From Euptelea pleiosperma (lineage: Eukaryota; Streptophyta; Magnoliopsida; Ranunculales; Eupteleaceae): a stretch of DNA of 64,000 bases. The position numbers and the translations under genes are program-made. The notes under the pieces were generated by a model. That model made no database searches. It was not told the DNA's origin and saw only the letters and a list, made by a program, of their open reading frames with translations. The stretch lies in the NCBI GenBank assembly GCA_035048495.1, contig CM068547.1, positions 25,055,913 through 25,119,912 on the forward strand, read 5' to 3'. This document shows, piece after piece, positions 1 to 12,700 of this stretch; the stretch's first letter is position 1; every line of letters starts with the position of its first letter.

Positions 1-344
1 ATAATCTTTGGTCGACCTATACACAAAAATAAGCCTGATAAGTGATTCCTAGCCATTGGATTTGAGCATTTCTCAAAATTTTCCATCATTGAAGGTCAAA
101 TAGATGATGCATGAAGAAAAGAGGGCAAGGACTTTACAGTTGTTGTACGCACGGCTTTCTTCGGCCCACTAACCAAGAGTTTTTGGCCCACCCACAGAAA
201 GAAAAAATTCGCTGTCCCTGGGGACTTCAAACTTTGAATTCCTTGTTAACTGCCCTTACCAACTAACCAGGGCTTAACATGGGTTGGGTTAAGGCCTTAG
301 TGTATGTGTCAGACATTTTCGGAGGGGGTTTGAAGTCCCCATCG
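1..344. other. unassigned upstream DNA
   Basis: No coding region, RNA gene or recognisable mobile element was found here. A phrase about 'ggggacttcaaactttgaatt' resembles text in other dispersed repeats of the window (near 1640 and 56970), so it is probably old repeat DNA. Confidence 0.4.
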
Positions 345-1615
345 GATAGCAATCTTCTCTCCACCCACACAGCTATCTTCTATATAACAAAATAGGACGG
401 TTATCTCTCCCTCTTATCCGGCTTCATAAAGGATGGCCGATATCTTATCACATCAAATGGACGGTGGATCTCAGCCACTCGCACACAATTTTGACACACT
501 TTGTCGATGAGTTTCGTGGGCACGGGTCACCTACTATTTACCTACATATAAGGAATGCAATGGGTTAGATTTACATATAGCCCAAGGGTCAGGCTCAGGA
601 GCCCCACTTTTTATGCCTCGAGAGGGGTGTTACCGTTAAAACGTGGTGCTGAAATTCAAATTTCAAAATTTAAAATTTAAAAATTAAAAAAAAAATAGAA
701 TTTAACAGAAATTTAATGGTTTTCTTATACCCCACTTGTCTATATCATGGTTTTAAAAACGGCCGTTTAAACTGTTTTAACGGTTGTTTAAATGGTAATG
801 CCCCAAGCCCGTTTCGGTTGAAACCTTTTAAATACGTTTTAACGTTTTTGAATAAAACGGCCATTTTTTTTGTTTTAACGGCCATTAAAATTGTTTAGAC
901 GGCTGTTAAAATCGTTTAATTCTGAAAAATTTTGTGAAAAAACGGCCGTTAAATCCGTTTAATTCCATTTAATTTTCGTTAAAATCCGTTATATTCTATT
1001 TTTTTTAGTTTTCAAATTAAAAATTTGAATTTCAGCGCCATTTTTTCCTTTTTTTCCATTAAAATTGTTAAAATCTGTTTAATTCTATTTTTTTTTCATT
1101 TTTGCCCCTGGCCGTTTCAATCCGTTTTAATGGCCGTTTAAACTGTAACGCTCCCAGTCCGTTTAACCGTTAAAACGGCCTCCTTTAAACCTTGGTCTTT
1201 ATAACAAAACACAGCGGTTGTCTCCCCCTCTTATAGGCTTCATATATCCAAGGGCCCATATCAACCCTTACATAAAATAAAATTTAGATGGTTGGATTAA
1301 TTTAACAGGGAAATTGTCTCTCCACTTATACCCCCTCTTATTGGCTTCACAAAGGATGACCGAGATCTTATCCCCCAAATGGACTATGGATCTCAACCAC
1401 TCGCACCCGTTTTTTGGGAAATGCTTTGTAGGGGAGTGCCGAGGGCACGAGCCACCCACTATACATCTAGATAACAAAACAGAGAAGTCACTTATCCCCC
1501 CTCTTTATCGTCTTCACAAAGCCCCAAATGGATGGTGGATCTAAACTAATCACACCCGATTTTGGGAAACGCTTTGTCGGAGAGTGCCGTGGGCACGGGC
1601 CACCTACTAGTATAT
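345..1615. repeat. cluster of about four related 150-250 bp repeat units
   Basis: Related units start near 345, 1200, 1308 and 1467. They share the order: a 'ccctcttat..gcttcataaaggatg' block, a 'tggatctcarccactcgcac' block, and a 'gtgggcacgggccacctact' block. The last two units are almost head to tail. A hAT-like element (746-1194) separates the first unit from the rest. No open reading frame in them looks like a protein. This may be the edge of a satellite or a duplicated transposon end. Confidence 0.6.
746..1194. mobile_element. hAT-like non-autonomous element, AAACGG-rich family (copy 1)
   Basis: The element begins CATGGTTTTAAAA and ends TTTAAACCTTG, so its ends are imperfect inverted repeats. 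It is flanked by 8-bp near-duplicates, gtctatat (738-745) and gtctttat (1195-1202). The interior has at least ten AAACGG or CCGTTT hexamers and little else. AAACGG is the known subterminal binding motif of the maize Ac transposase, a hAT enzyme. No coding capacity. A second copy is at 49847-50132. Confidence 0.75.
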
Positions 1616-2005
1616 GAAATAGGAGAAAATATTTGACGGGCTTCAAAATTTGAAGTCTCCCCTCCCAAAAATGCCATTTGGAGCTTAGTTTAGGGCCTAC
1701 TGACCCTGTGGATCTCACTACTAAATCTTGATCTATGGATTCATTAAGAGGTGGACCGAATATCCACAAGGTAAGTAGGCTCTAAAGAGTACTCCATGTG
1801 GCGTTCTGGAGGGGGACGGGGAGATAAAACACGGGCATTGGTCATTGAGAATGGGGTGGTTTCAAGCCGTAGGATTCTAGCATCTTTTTGGGTACTCAGA
1901 AGGAATGGGGTAGAAATCACAAATCAGGCTAATCTTTAGTGCGTGTTCACCAGAGCCACTGCAGGTTTGCAAAGTTGCTGATGGCACAAAATGAGCCACG
2001 TGGTT
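1616..2005. other. unassigned upstream DNA
   Basis: No gene is supported. The end (about 1985-2005, 'gagccacgtggt') matches the start of the dispersed CACGTGG / GGATGTTTGG repeat that resumes at 2933. Confidence 0.4.
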
Positions 2006-2932
2006 AAGGGTGTCAATCCAGCCCACTTGTAAGGGCCCCCCGCGCCAACCCTACCCTTTGAAAGCCCTAAAAAGAGGTCTTTTTTCACAAATTTCAAGCC
2101 CTTTTATATAAGGCCCTTCTAAATAAGGGCCGGGCCAAGGTCACACTCAAGGGGGCCTGTCCCTTCGCAAATCTTCGTTGTTTTATTTATTTTTTAAATT
2201 TATATTCAATAAAACAATACACCCTAGGTGGGTGGTATATTCAAAATTAAATTAAGTTATTTTTTTTAAATGAAAAATGGGACCTGTCAACTGTTAATGA
2301 GAGTTCCAAGTTACTTAGAGAATCTAACCTTTTTTGAATACAAAATATACAAAAGAAATGGAAAACCCGGTTGGTATGGTCTCCCGATTTCCTTAGGTAC
2401 ATGTGTCATGATGTTATTGGTGTTGGACATCACAATTATCCTAAAAAAGATACAAGTTTGAACAATTTCCAAATGATTGAGCCATTCCAATATTATGAAC
2501 AGCTCAAAATTTTTCCCATTTTGAAAAATTTAAGAATGGTTCAAAATCGTCCAAATTAATAATTTTTGTTCTAGTGTAAATTTATAATATATCATTTATT
2601 TTATCGAGGTTTCTAAAAAAACTAAAATATTTTATTTTCAAACCTTAATGGTTCATCCTTGTAACAAAAAAATTATGATCATTAATAGAAAACTCTACAT
2701 AGATTAAACCAATGAAACACATTACCAAGCCAAATATATTATTCAAGCACTACGTTTTTTACTTAAATTTTTATATGTTTAATACTCTTCTTCTAGGCTC
2801 TGGCCCTACCCTGACCCGGCCCTAGCCAGTTCAGGCCCTCTTCTTCTAGGCTAGGGCCCGGCTAGGCCTCACCTTTATAAATGAGGGTAGGGCTAAAGTC
2901 AAGCTAGGCGACCCAGCCCTACACATGGTACA
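2006..2932. mobile_element. hAT-like non-autonomous element with GGCCC-rich ends
   Basis: It begins AAGGGTGTCAATCCAGCCC and ends near CCCAGCCCTAC. Both ends are rich in GGCCC/GGGCC words and the middle is AT-rich. The flanks are acgtggtt (1998-2005) and acatggta (2933-2940), 6 of 8 matching. The surrounding dispersed repeat reads continuously if the element and one duplicate are removed. No transposase reading frame was seen. Confidence 0.55.
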
Positions 2933-3250
2933 CTCTTAGCAGACTTTTACCGTATTGATGTTTGGCCCATCCCTATTTCTAAGCGTTGGATTGGAGTCAT
3001 TTTATTGGGTTAGTTTTTAACCATGTAATTTGAGCATTATTGACCATTATTTGGGGTAAGACGATCCAAAGGCTCGAAATCACTAACCAGGCTGATTGTT
3101 TGTATATTGACCATTATTTGGGGTAAAAGGATCCAAAGGCTTGAAATCACTAACCAGGCTGATTGTTTGTTTGTAGGTCCACCTAGAGATTGGCTCTAAG
3201 GGTGTGCCACGTGGCACTTATTTTGGCCGATCAGTACAATGCCGATCAGT
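2933..3250. repeat. dispersed GGATGTTTGG(T/C)CCATCC repeat, with an internal 67-bp duplication
   Basis: This is one copy of a family recognised by 'gccacgtgg...cactcttag...ccgta..gatgtttggtccatccc'. Other copies are near 9030-9260, 9430-9720, 56630-56930, 57030-57300 and 59100-59220. Within this copy, 3041-3107 and 3108-3174 are near-identical tandem copies with a 67-bp period. No coding capacity. Confidence 0.6.
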
Positions 3251-3269
3251 AAAGTTCTATCCCTCCACC

Positions 3270-3473
3270 GGACAAATCTAGTATGCAATGTTTACAGACT
3301 TAAAAGTATGCAAACATTGTATCCACCATTGAATGCTCCTTGAAAAACGTGTTTTTATTTACAATTTTTTTTTTTTGAAAACATTGAAATAACACCTTTT
3401 TCAAGGGACATCCAACCGTGCTGACAATGTTTCCATACTTTTAGTCTGTAAACGTTGCATACTAGATTTGTCC
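3270..3473. mobile_element. foldback/MITE-like inverted repeat in the ALG12 upstream region
   Basis: Arms of about 50 bp at 3270-3320 and 3424-3473 are inverted copies: one starts ggacaaatctagtatgcaa and the other ends ttgcatactagatttgtcc. The spacer is about 100 bp and includes a T-run. The element ends about 220 bp before the ALG12 start codon. I could not assign a target duplication, so the superfamily is open. A transcript through it would fold into a long hairpin. Confidence 0.7.
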
Positions 3474-3696
3474 CCTTCGGAGAGTTTTTTTGAAGCGGTG
3501 GGCCATATATTCAATAAACCTGGAATTGCCACGTGGCGTTCTTCAGGCCTAGGAGATCGTGTTTGATCTCGTGGTGAGAGAGCAAAAATTATTGTGGGCT
3601 GGGGGGATTTCATTTTTTTCCCATTCTCCCGACCTGACGCGAGTAGATCCCCTCTCTAAACAAAGCTCCCTCTCCCGCGCTCGCTGCTCTGTAACA
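3474..3696 (+). promoter_or_regulatory. proximal upstream region and probable 5' leader of ALG12
   Basis: The 220 bp before the start codon hold a G-box core (CACGTGGC near 3531) and a pyrimidine-rich stretch (about 3620-3690), typical of plant leaders. The ATG at 3697 lies in the context aacaATGGCG, with G at +4. The transcription start cannot be fixed by eye. The CACGTGGC word also occurs in dispersed repeats of this window, so its role is uncertain. Confidence 0.45.
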
Positions 3697-3757
3697 ATGG
3701 CGACAACCAAAGCAGAAGCCATGAACAACAAATCATCGAAATTTTTCCAACTTTACG
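3697..3757 (+). CDS. ALG12: ALG12 exon 1
   Basis: Encodes [20 protein letters not shown] plus the first base of a Gly codon. The donor is g|gtcagt at 3758. The first in-frame ATG (3697) was chosen. A second ATG at 3721 is also possible and would shorten the cytosolic tail by eight residues. Intron 1 is 97 bp. Confidence 0.88.
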
Positions 3758-6700
3758 GTCAGTTTCCTAAATATCTCCGTCTCTGGTCTTCCCTCGAACT
3801 CCATCTCTTGTAGTTCGAAGAACTCTCAATACGTTTCAATGTTGTCTCTGATAGGTTGGGATTTACTGTTGGGATCGATCGCTGCGTTTTACGTTTTCAT
3901 GGTTCCGTACACAAAGGTTGAAGAAAGTTTCAATGTTCAGGTACTCCACCGCCAACATAAATTCTAGAAAGAAAGTCTGTACTTTTCTTTTTTATTTTGC
4001 TTTTCTGATCGCTTTCTTATTGCGTGAACCTGTGAAGAACTCAAAAACCCTAATTTTAACTTCGAATTCGGTTTCTGGATAGTGTTGGGAGCGTAGTCTC
4101 CCCAAGTTCGTGTGTCAGAGCAAAATATAAAAAAATTAATTTGTGCAATGGCTATAGCCTCGATAGCGATTATTGTAGAGTATGTAAAAGTGCTAAGAAA
4201 CCCAAAAGAAATATAAATACGAGCACACCTAGAACTTGGAAAACCTCCAAAAGGAAGAAAAACCTTGGACCAAGTCAGAGAATTTCCACTATCAATGGAA
4301 AGAGAAATAACAAATTTTACCCGATATAATCCTGACTCAACTCATAAAAACATCTCACCAAACAAGATGATGAGACCACTCCTTCAATCTGAAAATCCGC
4401 ATCAATGCCCACAATACCCGGAGTCAATCTGGCAAACGCTACTACAATGCTACCAATTCGGCATAAGAACACCACCTGAAATGCTTTTTTGTTTTTGTTT
4501 TTGATAAGTGTAAGCTTTATTAAAGGCCAAAGCCAAAATACAAACAAAACCAGCCTAAGCTAGAGAGGTCGAGATGACCTACACTAGGCTTAGCCAAAAG
4601 CCCAAGAAAGAAACCAAGCACCAAAACGGCAAGATAGACCCCCATTAATTCCCTCCCTAGTACATAGCATATCCCACCGGAAACACAAAGTCTTCGAAGA
4701 ATAGACCCCTGCACTCCGGGAACACCTTGAACCAAAGATACATCAGCCCCTTAATGTTCAGGATAATAGATTTCAGCTCAACTTGCTTGCCTTCGAACAC
4801 TCTCTGATTTCTTTCCTTCCAAAGTCCCCATATAACCGCAAAAGGAAGCATCCTCCAAAGCATGTTACCTCTTGTGGAGAAAGCTTTGGACTTCCAGCTA
4901 GCAATCAAATTCAAGAGAGAATCTGTCATCACCCAACTCATCCCAAACTCTGTTAAGAACGCTGCCTATACCTCCCTCACCACGTCACAATGCATCAAGA
5001 GATGGTCCACTGATTCCCCATTGTGCTTGCACATCCAACAGTAGTCCGCCAAGATAAACCTTCTAGAGATTAGATGATTAACAGTCAAAATCTTGTCAAG
5101 GGAGGCCTCCCAAGCAAAGAAAGCCACCTTAGAGGGAATCTTGGTACCCCAAATCATGGACTTAGGAAAAGGAGTGCCTTCAGACCTTTGTAACTTCTCA
5201 TAGAAAGATCTGACTGAAATCGACCCTGTTTTAGTCCAGATCTAGATCCTCCTATCCTGTACGGTCCGAAGATGGCTTGCATGCAGCTAGTTAACAGTCT
5301 TGTCAAAGGATCAATTTCCCAATCATTGAGGTGCCTTATGAACCTCAAGTCCCACCCCTTTTCCTCTCCTTCATTCTGAGCGCACTCCTTAATAGAACAA
5401 TTTTTTCGGTCCGATAAAGCATATAACTCCGGAAAATCTATCTGTAGAGGGTTGTCTCCACACCATAAGTCCTCCCAAAATCTAATTCTGCTTCCGTCCC
5501 TAACCTCAAACTGAATTCCCCTAGCGAAGGATCCAGTAATCTGTAGGATGCCTCTCCAAACACTACAGCCATACGAACTCCTCACCTCTCTGCTTTCCCA
5601 ATCAAAATGGGAAGTCCCATACTTGCCTGATGTGGCCTTCCTCCAAAGACTCAGGAGCTCTTCCCCAAACCTCTATAGCCATTTGCGTAGCAGCACTTGA
5701 TTCATAGCTTTGAGTTGCTTGATCCCCAAACCCCCTTCATCTTTAGCTATGCACACCCTTTTCCATTCCACCAAATGAATCTTGTGTTCCTCCATACTAC
5801 CATTCCACAAGAAATTTCTCATTATCTTCTCTAACGATATCAATACGCTCCTCGACATCTTGAAGAGGGACATAAAATAAGTGGGTAAACTGGAAAGAAT
5901 GCTTTTAATCAGAACAAGTCTGCCACCTTTTGAGAGGTACTTGGTCTTTCAACGAGCCGATCGTTTCCCAAAACCTTCGACCACCGGCTCCCATAAGGTT
6001 TTAGATCTGTAAGTTGCCTTAGAGGAAGACCCAAGTAAGAGGAAGGAAAGCTGTCAATGCTGCAGTTCATTATACTAGCCAAACCCGCAATATTCTCTAC
6101 CTCCCCCACACCATAAAGTTTGCTTTTGTTTAAGTTCACCCGAAGGCCTGAGACAGCTAGAAAGCAGCATAAGAAGCCTCTGAGGAATCTGAGCTGGAAG
6201 GTGTCCGGACCTAGGAAGGTAAGGGTGTCATCTGCAAACTGTAAATGGGTGATTGCCTGGACCCCAGTTGCAATCTTGAAGCCTTCCATCTCGCCTATGT
6301 TCACTGCTCTGGATATCATTCTTCCAAAGGCCTCCATCACCACTATGAACATAAACGGAGATAACGGGTTTCTTGTCTTAACCCTCTTGAGCTCTTAAAG
6401 TAACCAGCCGGTGACCCACTCACTAATATAGAGAAAGAAGGTAATGAGATGCGTTTCCAGATCCATCTTCTCCATCTAGCCCCGAAGCCCAATCTTCATA
6501 GCATATAATCCAGGAATTCCCAATTCACGTGGTCATAGGCCTTCTCATATCAATCTTGCATACTAACCTGGGAATCCCAGATTTGATCGTGGAATCTATG
6601 CATTCATTGGCAATCAAGACCCCATCCAGAATTTTCCTTCCCCTCACAAAGGCTCCTTGATTAGCTGAGATCACTGAGGAAACCACCCCTCTAATCCGAG

Positions 6701-9700
6701 ATGCTAGAGCCTTGGCTATAATCTTGTACATACTTCCCACCAAGCTAATGGGTCTGTAGTCCAAAATATCCTCTGCCCCTGATATTTTAGGGACCATGGC
6801 TATGAACGTGCTATTGGATGTATAATCCAGATAGCCTTCTTCATAAAATTCCTAAACAACTTTCATCATATCTGCCCCAATAATTTCCCAACAATGCTTA
6901 AAGAAAGCAATAGTAGATCCGTCGGGGCCCGCGGCCTTATCACTAGCCAAATCAGAAAGAGCATTAAGCACCTCCTCCTCCTCTAAGGGCCTCTCGAGCC
7001 ACTCTCGCTCCATCTCATTAATTTGATCAAAGTAAAGCCCATCTAAGTTGGATCTATAAGATGCCGTCTCTGTATAGAGATTTGAGTAGAAGCCCGCCAC
7101 CCCATGCCCGACGCTTTCCTCATTCTCCAGAATATCTCCCCTTATCTTGAGGCGAGACAAGTGATTTCTTTTTCTGTTAGCATTCGCTATCTTGTGAAAG
7201 AACTTTGTATTGTTGTCTCCTTCTTTCAACCAACAGATTCTGGATTTTGCTTCCAGCTGATTTCTTCATTCTTCACTAAGTGTTGATATTGGGCTCTCAA
7301 GTTGACCCTCATTGTTCGTTCTTCCATAGTGAGGCATGCCTCCTCCTCTTGTTGATCTAGCGCCATAATCTTCTCGAGAACCATACCCTTCCTATGATCC
7401 ACTCGACCAAATTCCTCCTGATTCTGTAATTTAATCCTGTCTTTTAGCGCTTTAAGTTTGTGTTTAAAAGACTCCCCTGCCTTTCCATCAAAATCGAAAG
7501 ACTGCCACCACTCCTTCACCTTATCTTATATCGATGGGATTTAGGCCACATGTTTTCAAACCGGAAGGGGGTCGGTCGGGAGTTGAAACCTCCACAATCC
7601 AACACTAAAGGAGAGTGATTCGAAGCCGGGCGAGGAAGAGCTGTCACAGAGACTCCATGAATGTGATCTTCCCAGTGGGAAAGGAAGCTCAGTAGGAGAG
7701 CAATAGTGGCAGCAATATGAGTAGTTTGTGTGATTGTATACACAAGTGGTGCTCTCAAATGGGATGGGCTCCTATATATGGAGAAAATGAGGAGGGGTGT
7801 AATGGTAAAAAGAGGAGGGAGGCGTGGTCAACAGTCCAATGCATTGAATGCTTTGGACCGTTGCTCATGCCTACCACCCACCTCACTAAAAACATTCAGA
7901 AATAACATAAAAATAAGAAAACATTAAACTAAGGGCTTTACCCTAATAAACTCCCCCTCAAACCCGACTTGGAGAATTCATTCCCGACAAGCTGCAACAT
8001 ATCTCTTGCTTGTCCTTTGTTACTACTTTAGTCATCATGTTAGATGGATTTTCCTCTATATGAATTTCTCAATTTCGAAGGTTGATTTTCAATCACTTCA
8101 TGTATCTAATGATAACGTACACCTATATGCTTGGTTTTATAATGAAAAGCCGTATTCTGGGTAAATCCCTTCACTACTAGCATCATCTTGAACTTAATCT
8201 ATTCTCTTAGGTCAATTTTCTTCTGGAACACCCATTTGTTCTTAAGTACCTTTTTTTCCCTTTAGGCAATGGCACCAAGTCATAGGTGTAGTTCTCTTGC
8301 AAAGATTTCATTTCTTATTGTATAGTTTTCCTTAACTTTTTTTTGTTCTTATCCTCTGGGGCTTCCTCGAAGCTCTCAAGTTCTCCTCCATCAATGAGCA
8401 AAAATACTCAGCAGGTGTATCTTTTAGAAGGTTGACAAATTCTACATGATTTGCTCAACTTTACCATATGAGGTTCTTCATGAAAAGTTTGCTCTTGATT
8501 GTCATTATGACCAACAAGATGATCACACCATCATGATTGTCAACAATATCTTCCCCTTGGAGGTCAATATCACGATCTTGATCACCCTCTTGGTCATGAG
8601 ACACGGATGGTATGGGAATTATCGACTTTGGCACTTCAATTTCTTTCTTAGTTTGATCACTATCAAATCTTTGGTCTTCAAAGAATACTATATCCTTATT
8701 TCTTATGATTTTCTATCCAACTAGATTCTATAACCTATAGCCAAAGTCATTGTCGGCGTTACCTAAGAAAATGATCTATTATCAACTTTTGATGTAAGTT
8801 CCTTAGGAAAATGGGCATAAGCCTTACAACCGAACACTCTCAAGTGTTAGCAAGAAACATCAGCACCACTCCATTCCTTTTCAAGAATACCACCATTTAA
8901 AGGGGCCATGGGTGATCAGTTTATTAGATAACATGTAGTAATCACCAGTGGCGGAGCCAGGATTTTACTCAAGGGGGGGCACAAGAAGATAGTATACAAG
9001 CCAAAGACATGTGTACATACACGGTACACCTTACACGTGGCACGCACTTAGAGATTACTGACCGTATGGATGTTTGGTCCATCTCTAGCTGAACCTACAT
9101 ACTAAAATTCATCCTCATTGATCCATTGGATTAGAGGCTTTTTCATGGTTTGTTTTCAACCTTGGAGTTTGAGTGTTGTTTGGGGTACTCCGATCTAGAG
9201 GTTAAAAATCAATAATCAGACTGATTTTTGTTCTATACATCTACCAAGAAACGGAACAAACATCCATGCGGTTAGTGACCCTATAATAATGTGCCACGTG
9301 GATTACACTGTGATCTCTTATCAACATTGATGATGGACGTCATCATTAAAGTTCTGCTCCCTAATGATATGAAAGACACGGGTTAGAGGGAAAATTTTTT
9401 GATGTTTTATATTTTTCATATAGACTTCAAGCCGCACCTAAAAAGTCCACGTGGCATACTCTTAGAGATTTATGATCATATGGATGTTTGAAACATCACT
9501 AGGTGGACTCATTGACCAAAGATCATTTTGATTGGTATTTTCTAGGCATTGAATCTTAGTATGCAAAATAAGTATTGAATCCACAGTCGAAATTCAACCA
9601 ATTAAAATGATTCAAATATAATAGTTAGAAACCATCAATCCGGCTAATGTTTTGTCTACAGCATCATATAGGGACGTTTTAACACATCTGTAGGGTCATG

Positions 9701-12700
9701 AATCTCTGGAAGTCTTCCACATGGCATTTATAGGTGCTCACATGTTTTCAGCTGGACCAGCAAAATTTTTTAAAACACAGGTTGGAACCGGTTTGATTTT
9801 GTGCGTTCACATTTATAAAAATATGTAAAGACTAAAATAGCCCTATGAATTTAAATAATTCAAAAAGAAGAATAGATGATGGTTGAGAGGGTTCACTTTA
9901 ATGAGTTAAAATATGAGGGGGGGCATTTAAATATATTAAAGGGTATTTTTGGAAAATCAACAAATTTTCTTAAAGGATTTTGAAAGTTGAGGGGGGGGGG
10001 GGGGGGGGCATGTGCCCCCCTGGCCCATTACTGGCTCCGCCGCTAGTAATCACAGCTTCGCCCCAAAATTGTTGCGGGAGGCTTGACTTTTAAAGCATAC
10101 TTCTAGCTTTTCCTACAATTGTTCAGTTCATCCTTTCCATCACTCCAATATATTGTGGTGTATATGGGACCGTTCTCTCATGCCTTATTCCATGCTTGGC
10201 ACAATATTGAATTCATTCAAAGATTATTCACCACCATTGTCCGTTCAAATGCACTTGAGAGACATCCTAGTCTCTCTCTCAATAATCTTTAGAAACTGTT
10301 GAAAATGGCAAATACTTGGTCCTTTGTCTTTATGAGATATACCCATGGTTCAAAATTTCGTTTTGTTTTGTTTCATCTCGGTCGAGACGTTTCGTTCCGA
10401 TAGTGTACCAAGATGATACATTGGGGAATGTTTCATCTTGTGCCAAAAGCCAAATTTAAGTACTGAAACTTGTTTAAAGCTTATTTTAATTATATATATG
10501 TCTTTTATAACTTTTATAACACAACTTTTACAAAACAAGTTTGTAACCTAATTATGCATTAGAAAATGGTTTAATCTTTTTTTTTTTTTTTGATAAGTAA
10601 AAATGGTTTAATCTTATCAAGAAACATACTATTTTTTTCCATTGTCTCGTTCTTTTTCATTTCGTTTTTGAGGAAACCAGAGGTGTTGGTCACTAAGACT
10701 TGTACTACTTGGATCTAAGAGAAGAATGGAACTATCTATGTCAAGGAGATGTTCCTCCAAATCTTCCTATTGCAGATAGAATATGGAAACACCTCCCTCG
10801 TAGGAATGAGAAAAAAATCACGAAACGGAAAATAGGTAAATGAGCGCAATGGTAAGGGTCGTGGTGGAGGCCAAGATCTTCATTTTCTTTAGGGTGCAGA
10901 AGGGAGGTAATCTTCTATCCGTATTAGAGAAGAAGGAAGAAAATGGGTGGAGGAGGCGGTGTATCCGGGAGAGTTCGGGTGATGGATGGTAGGAGTTTTC
11001 AAGGAAGTCATCAAGGCTAAGTCTCTTAAAGTTCTATGGAGAAAAGCAGCGTTCCAGGGGAGATGGTTTATAGCAGAGGAGAAGAAGAACAAGGGAGGAG
11101 ATTCATCATGGTTTCAGAAATCAATCCATCAGGGCATAATAAATTTTTTGTTTTCCTGAAGGCGACAAGATGGGGGGTTGGATCTTGGTGGTTGCCGGAT
11201 TGTCAGCGGAATTAGACAAGAACAAGAACTTAATTGCCAAAGGAAAATATTTTCTTAGGGCAATACAATTTGAGGATGCAAAATGTGATTTCAGGGGATA
11301 TTGTGAATCGCAATATTATAGCCAGGTATGCAAGTGGAAAGATGTCTTTTGGGCGGTGGTGTCAAGCATTGATTTGTGAATCCTCTGAAGATAGTTTGCA
11401 ATGGGAGGATATAGCGAGTGATATCTCTGAAATATCGGGTTCTTCAGATCCTATCAACCTCATACCTTGTGGGGGGGAAAAAACAAGTATTCTTTGTTAC
11501 AAGTAATGATATTCGCAAGTTTTTATGTGACTTGGGGCCCGTTTGGCAACACCGAAATAAGTTGCTTTTTTGCTTCCAAAAGCAAAAAAGTTGAAAAGTT
11601 TGTTTGGGTTCAATTTTGGAATTGCTTCTCAAAAGTCAAAAACATGCTTTTTGTGGAAGCAAATTTTTTTTGCTTCTTGCTTCCGATGGAAGCAAAAGCC
11701 AATCGGAAGCAAAAGCCAAAAAAAATTTGTGGAACCGACACTTACGTGAATCTTTCCAAATGCCAATTTTACCTTTGGCTCAAATAAAAAGAAATTTTTT
11801 TCACATCATAGTCCTCTCCATCTGTGATGATTAGGGGTTCTCTCATTCTCTTTCCTCCCTCCTTCTCTTCAACCGTGAGGTCGTGTCATCTCTTCAACCC
11901 CGTCCACCATGAGAAGATATGTCTCTCTCTTTAAAATTATTTCTTTCCAAGGAATTTGTGTTTTAGTTCTATCTATTAAACTTCACATGGGTAGGATATT
12001 TAAGTTCCTTTCTGGACTCAATCCTTCATATGAGTTGGCCAAGATTCAGATCCTTAGCAATCGGACCCCCCCTGCCTACTTTCAGTGAGGTCTTCTCATA
12101 TTTACAGAGTGAGGAGAGCTGCAGACAGACTATCTCTCCAGGATGAGTTTCATGTGCACGAGCGATCAACGCTTGCTACATCTTCACCCACTCCTGATCG
12201 GTCTGCGTTTGCATCTGCTTCTCAGCCTCAACAGCTTCAGCGGAATAGGCCCCCACAGTTCTCTGCTCCTATTGGCCGAACATCCTCCTCAAAGGAGAGG
12301 CCCAAATGCGACTTCTGTGGTCGACTTAGACATGTGAGGGAGACTTGCTGGCAATTACATGGTCGATCCTAGTCTTCTTCCTCTCGCTCCAATCAATCCG
12401 GATCCCCTGGTGCCCATTCCGCTAGCATGGACACTTCTGCACCCTCGCAGGGCCAGTCTCTTCAGAGTTCTTCTCCACTGCCTTCTACTGGGTTTGGCCC
12501 ATTCTGAGCTTGTAGGGCTCTGACGGTTGCTCGCACAGCTGGATGGTCCTTCTGCCACCTTCTCATTTGCTCAGTCAGGTATCATTAGATCTGCCCATCA
12601 TGTGTCCATTTCCCCTTCTAGTCCAACCTTGATCATTGATTCAGGGGCTTTAGAACACATGACGGGTATGTTTTCTTTAATTTCTATCTCTTATTCTATT

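Larger units (their letters stand above)
4487..7706 (-). mobile_element. decayed, 5'-truncated LINE (L1-type), minus strand
   Basis: Reading the minus strand from 7706 down: the tail of an endonuclease domain ([10 protein letters not shown], then NHSPLVLD), a linker, reverse transcriptase, a zf-RVT-like C-terminus, and a 3' end with the minus-strand A-run at 4487-4503. The coding sequence is split into many frames by stops and frameshifts, so it is a dead copy. The family's 3'-end word (complement of gataagtgtaagctttatt) recurs next to A-runs at 42889, 46100 and perhaps 10590. It sits in ALG12 intron 2, antisense to the gene. The 5' border near 7706 is where copia-like DNA begins. Confidence 0.85.
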
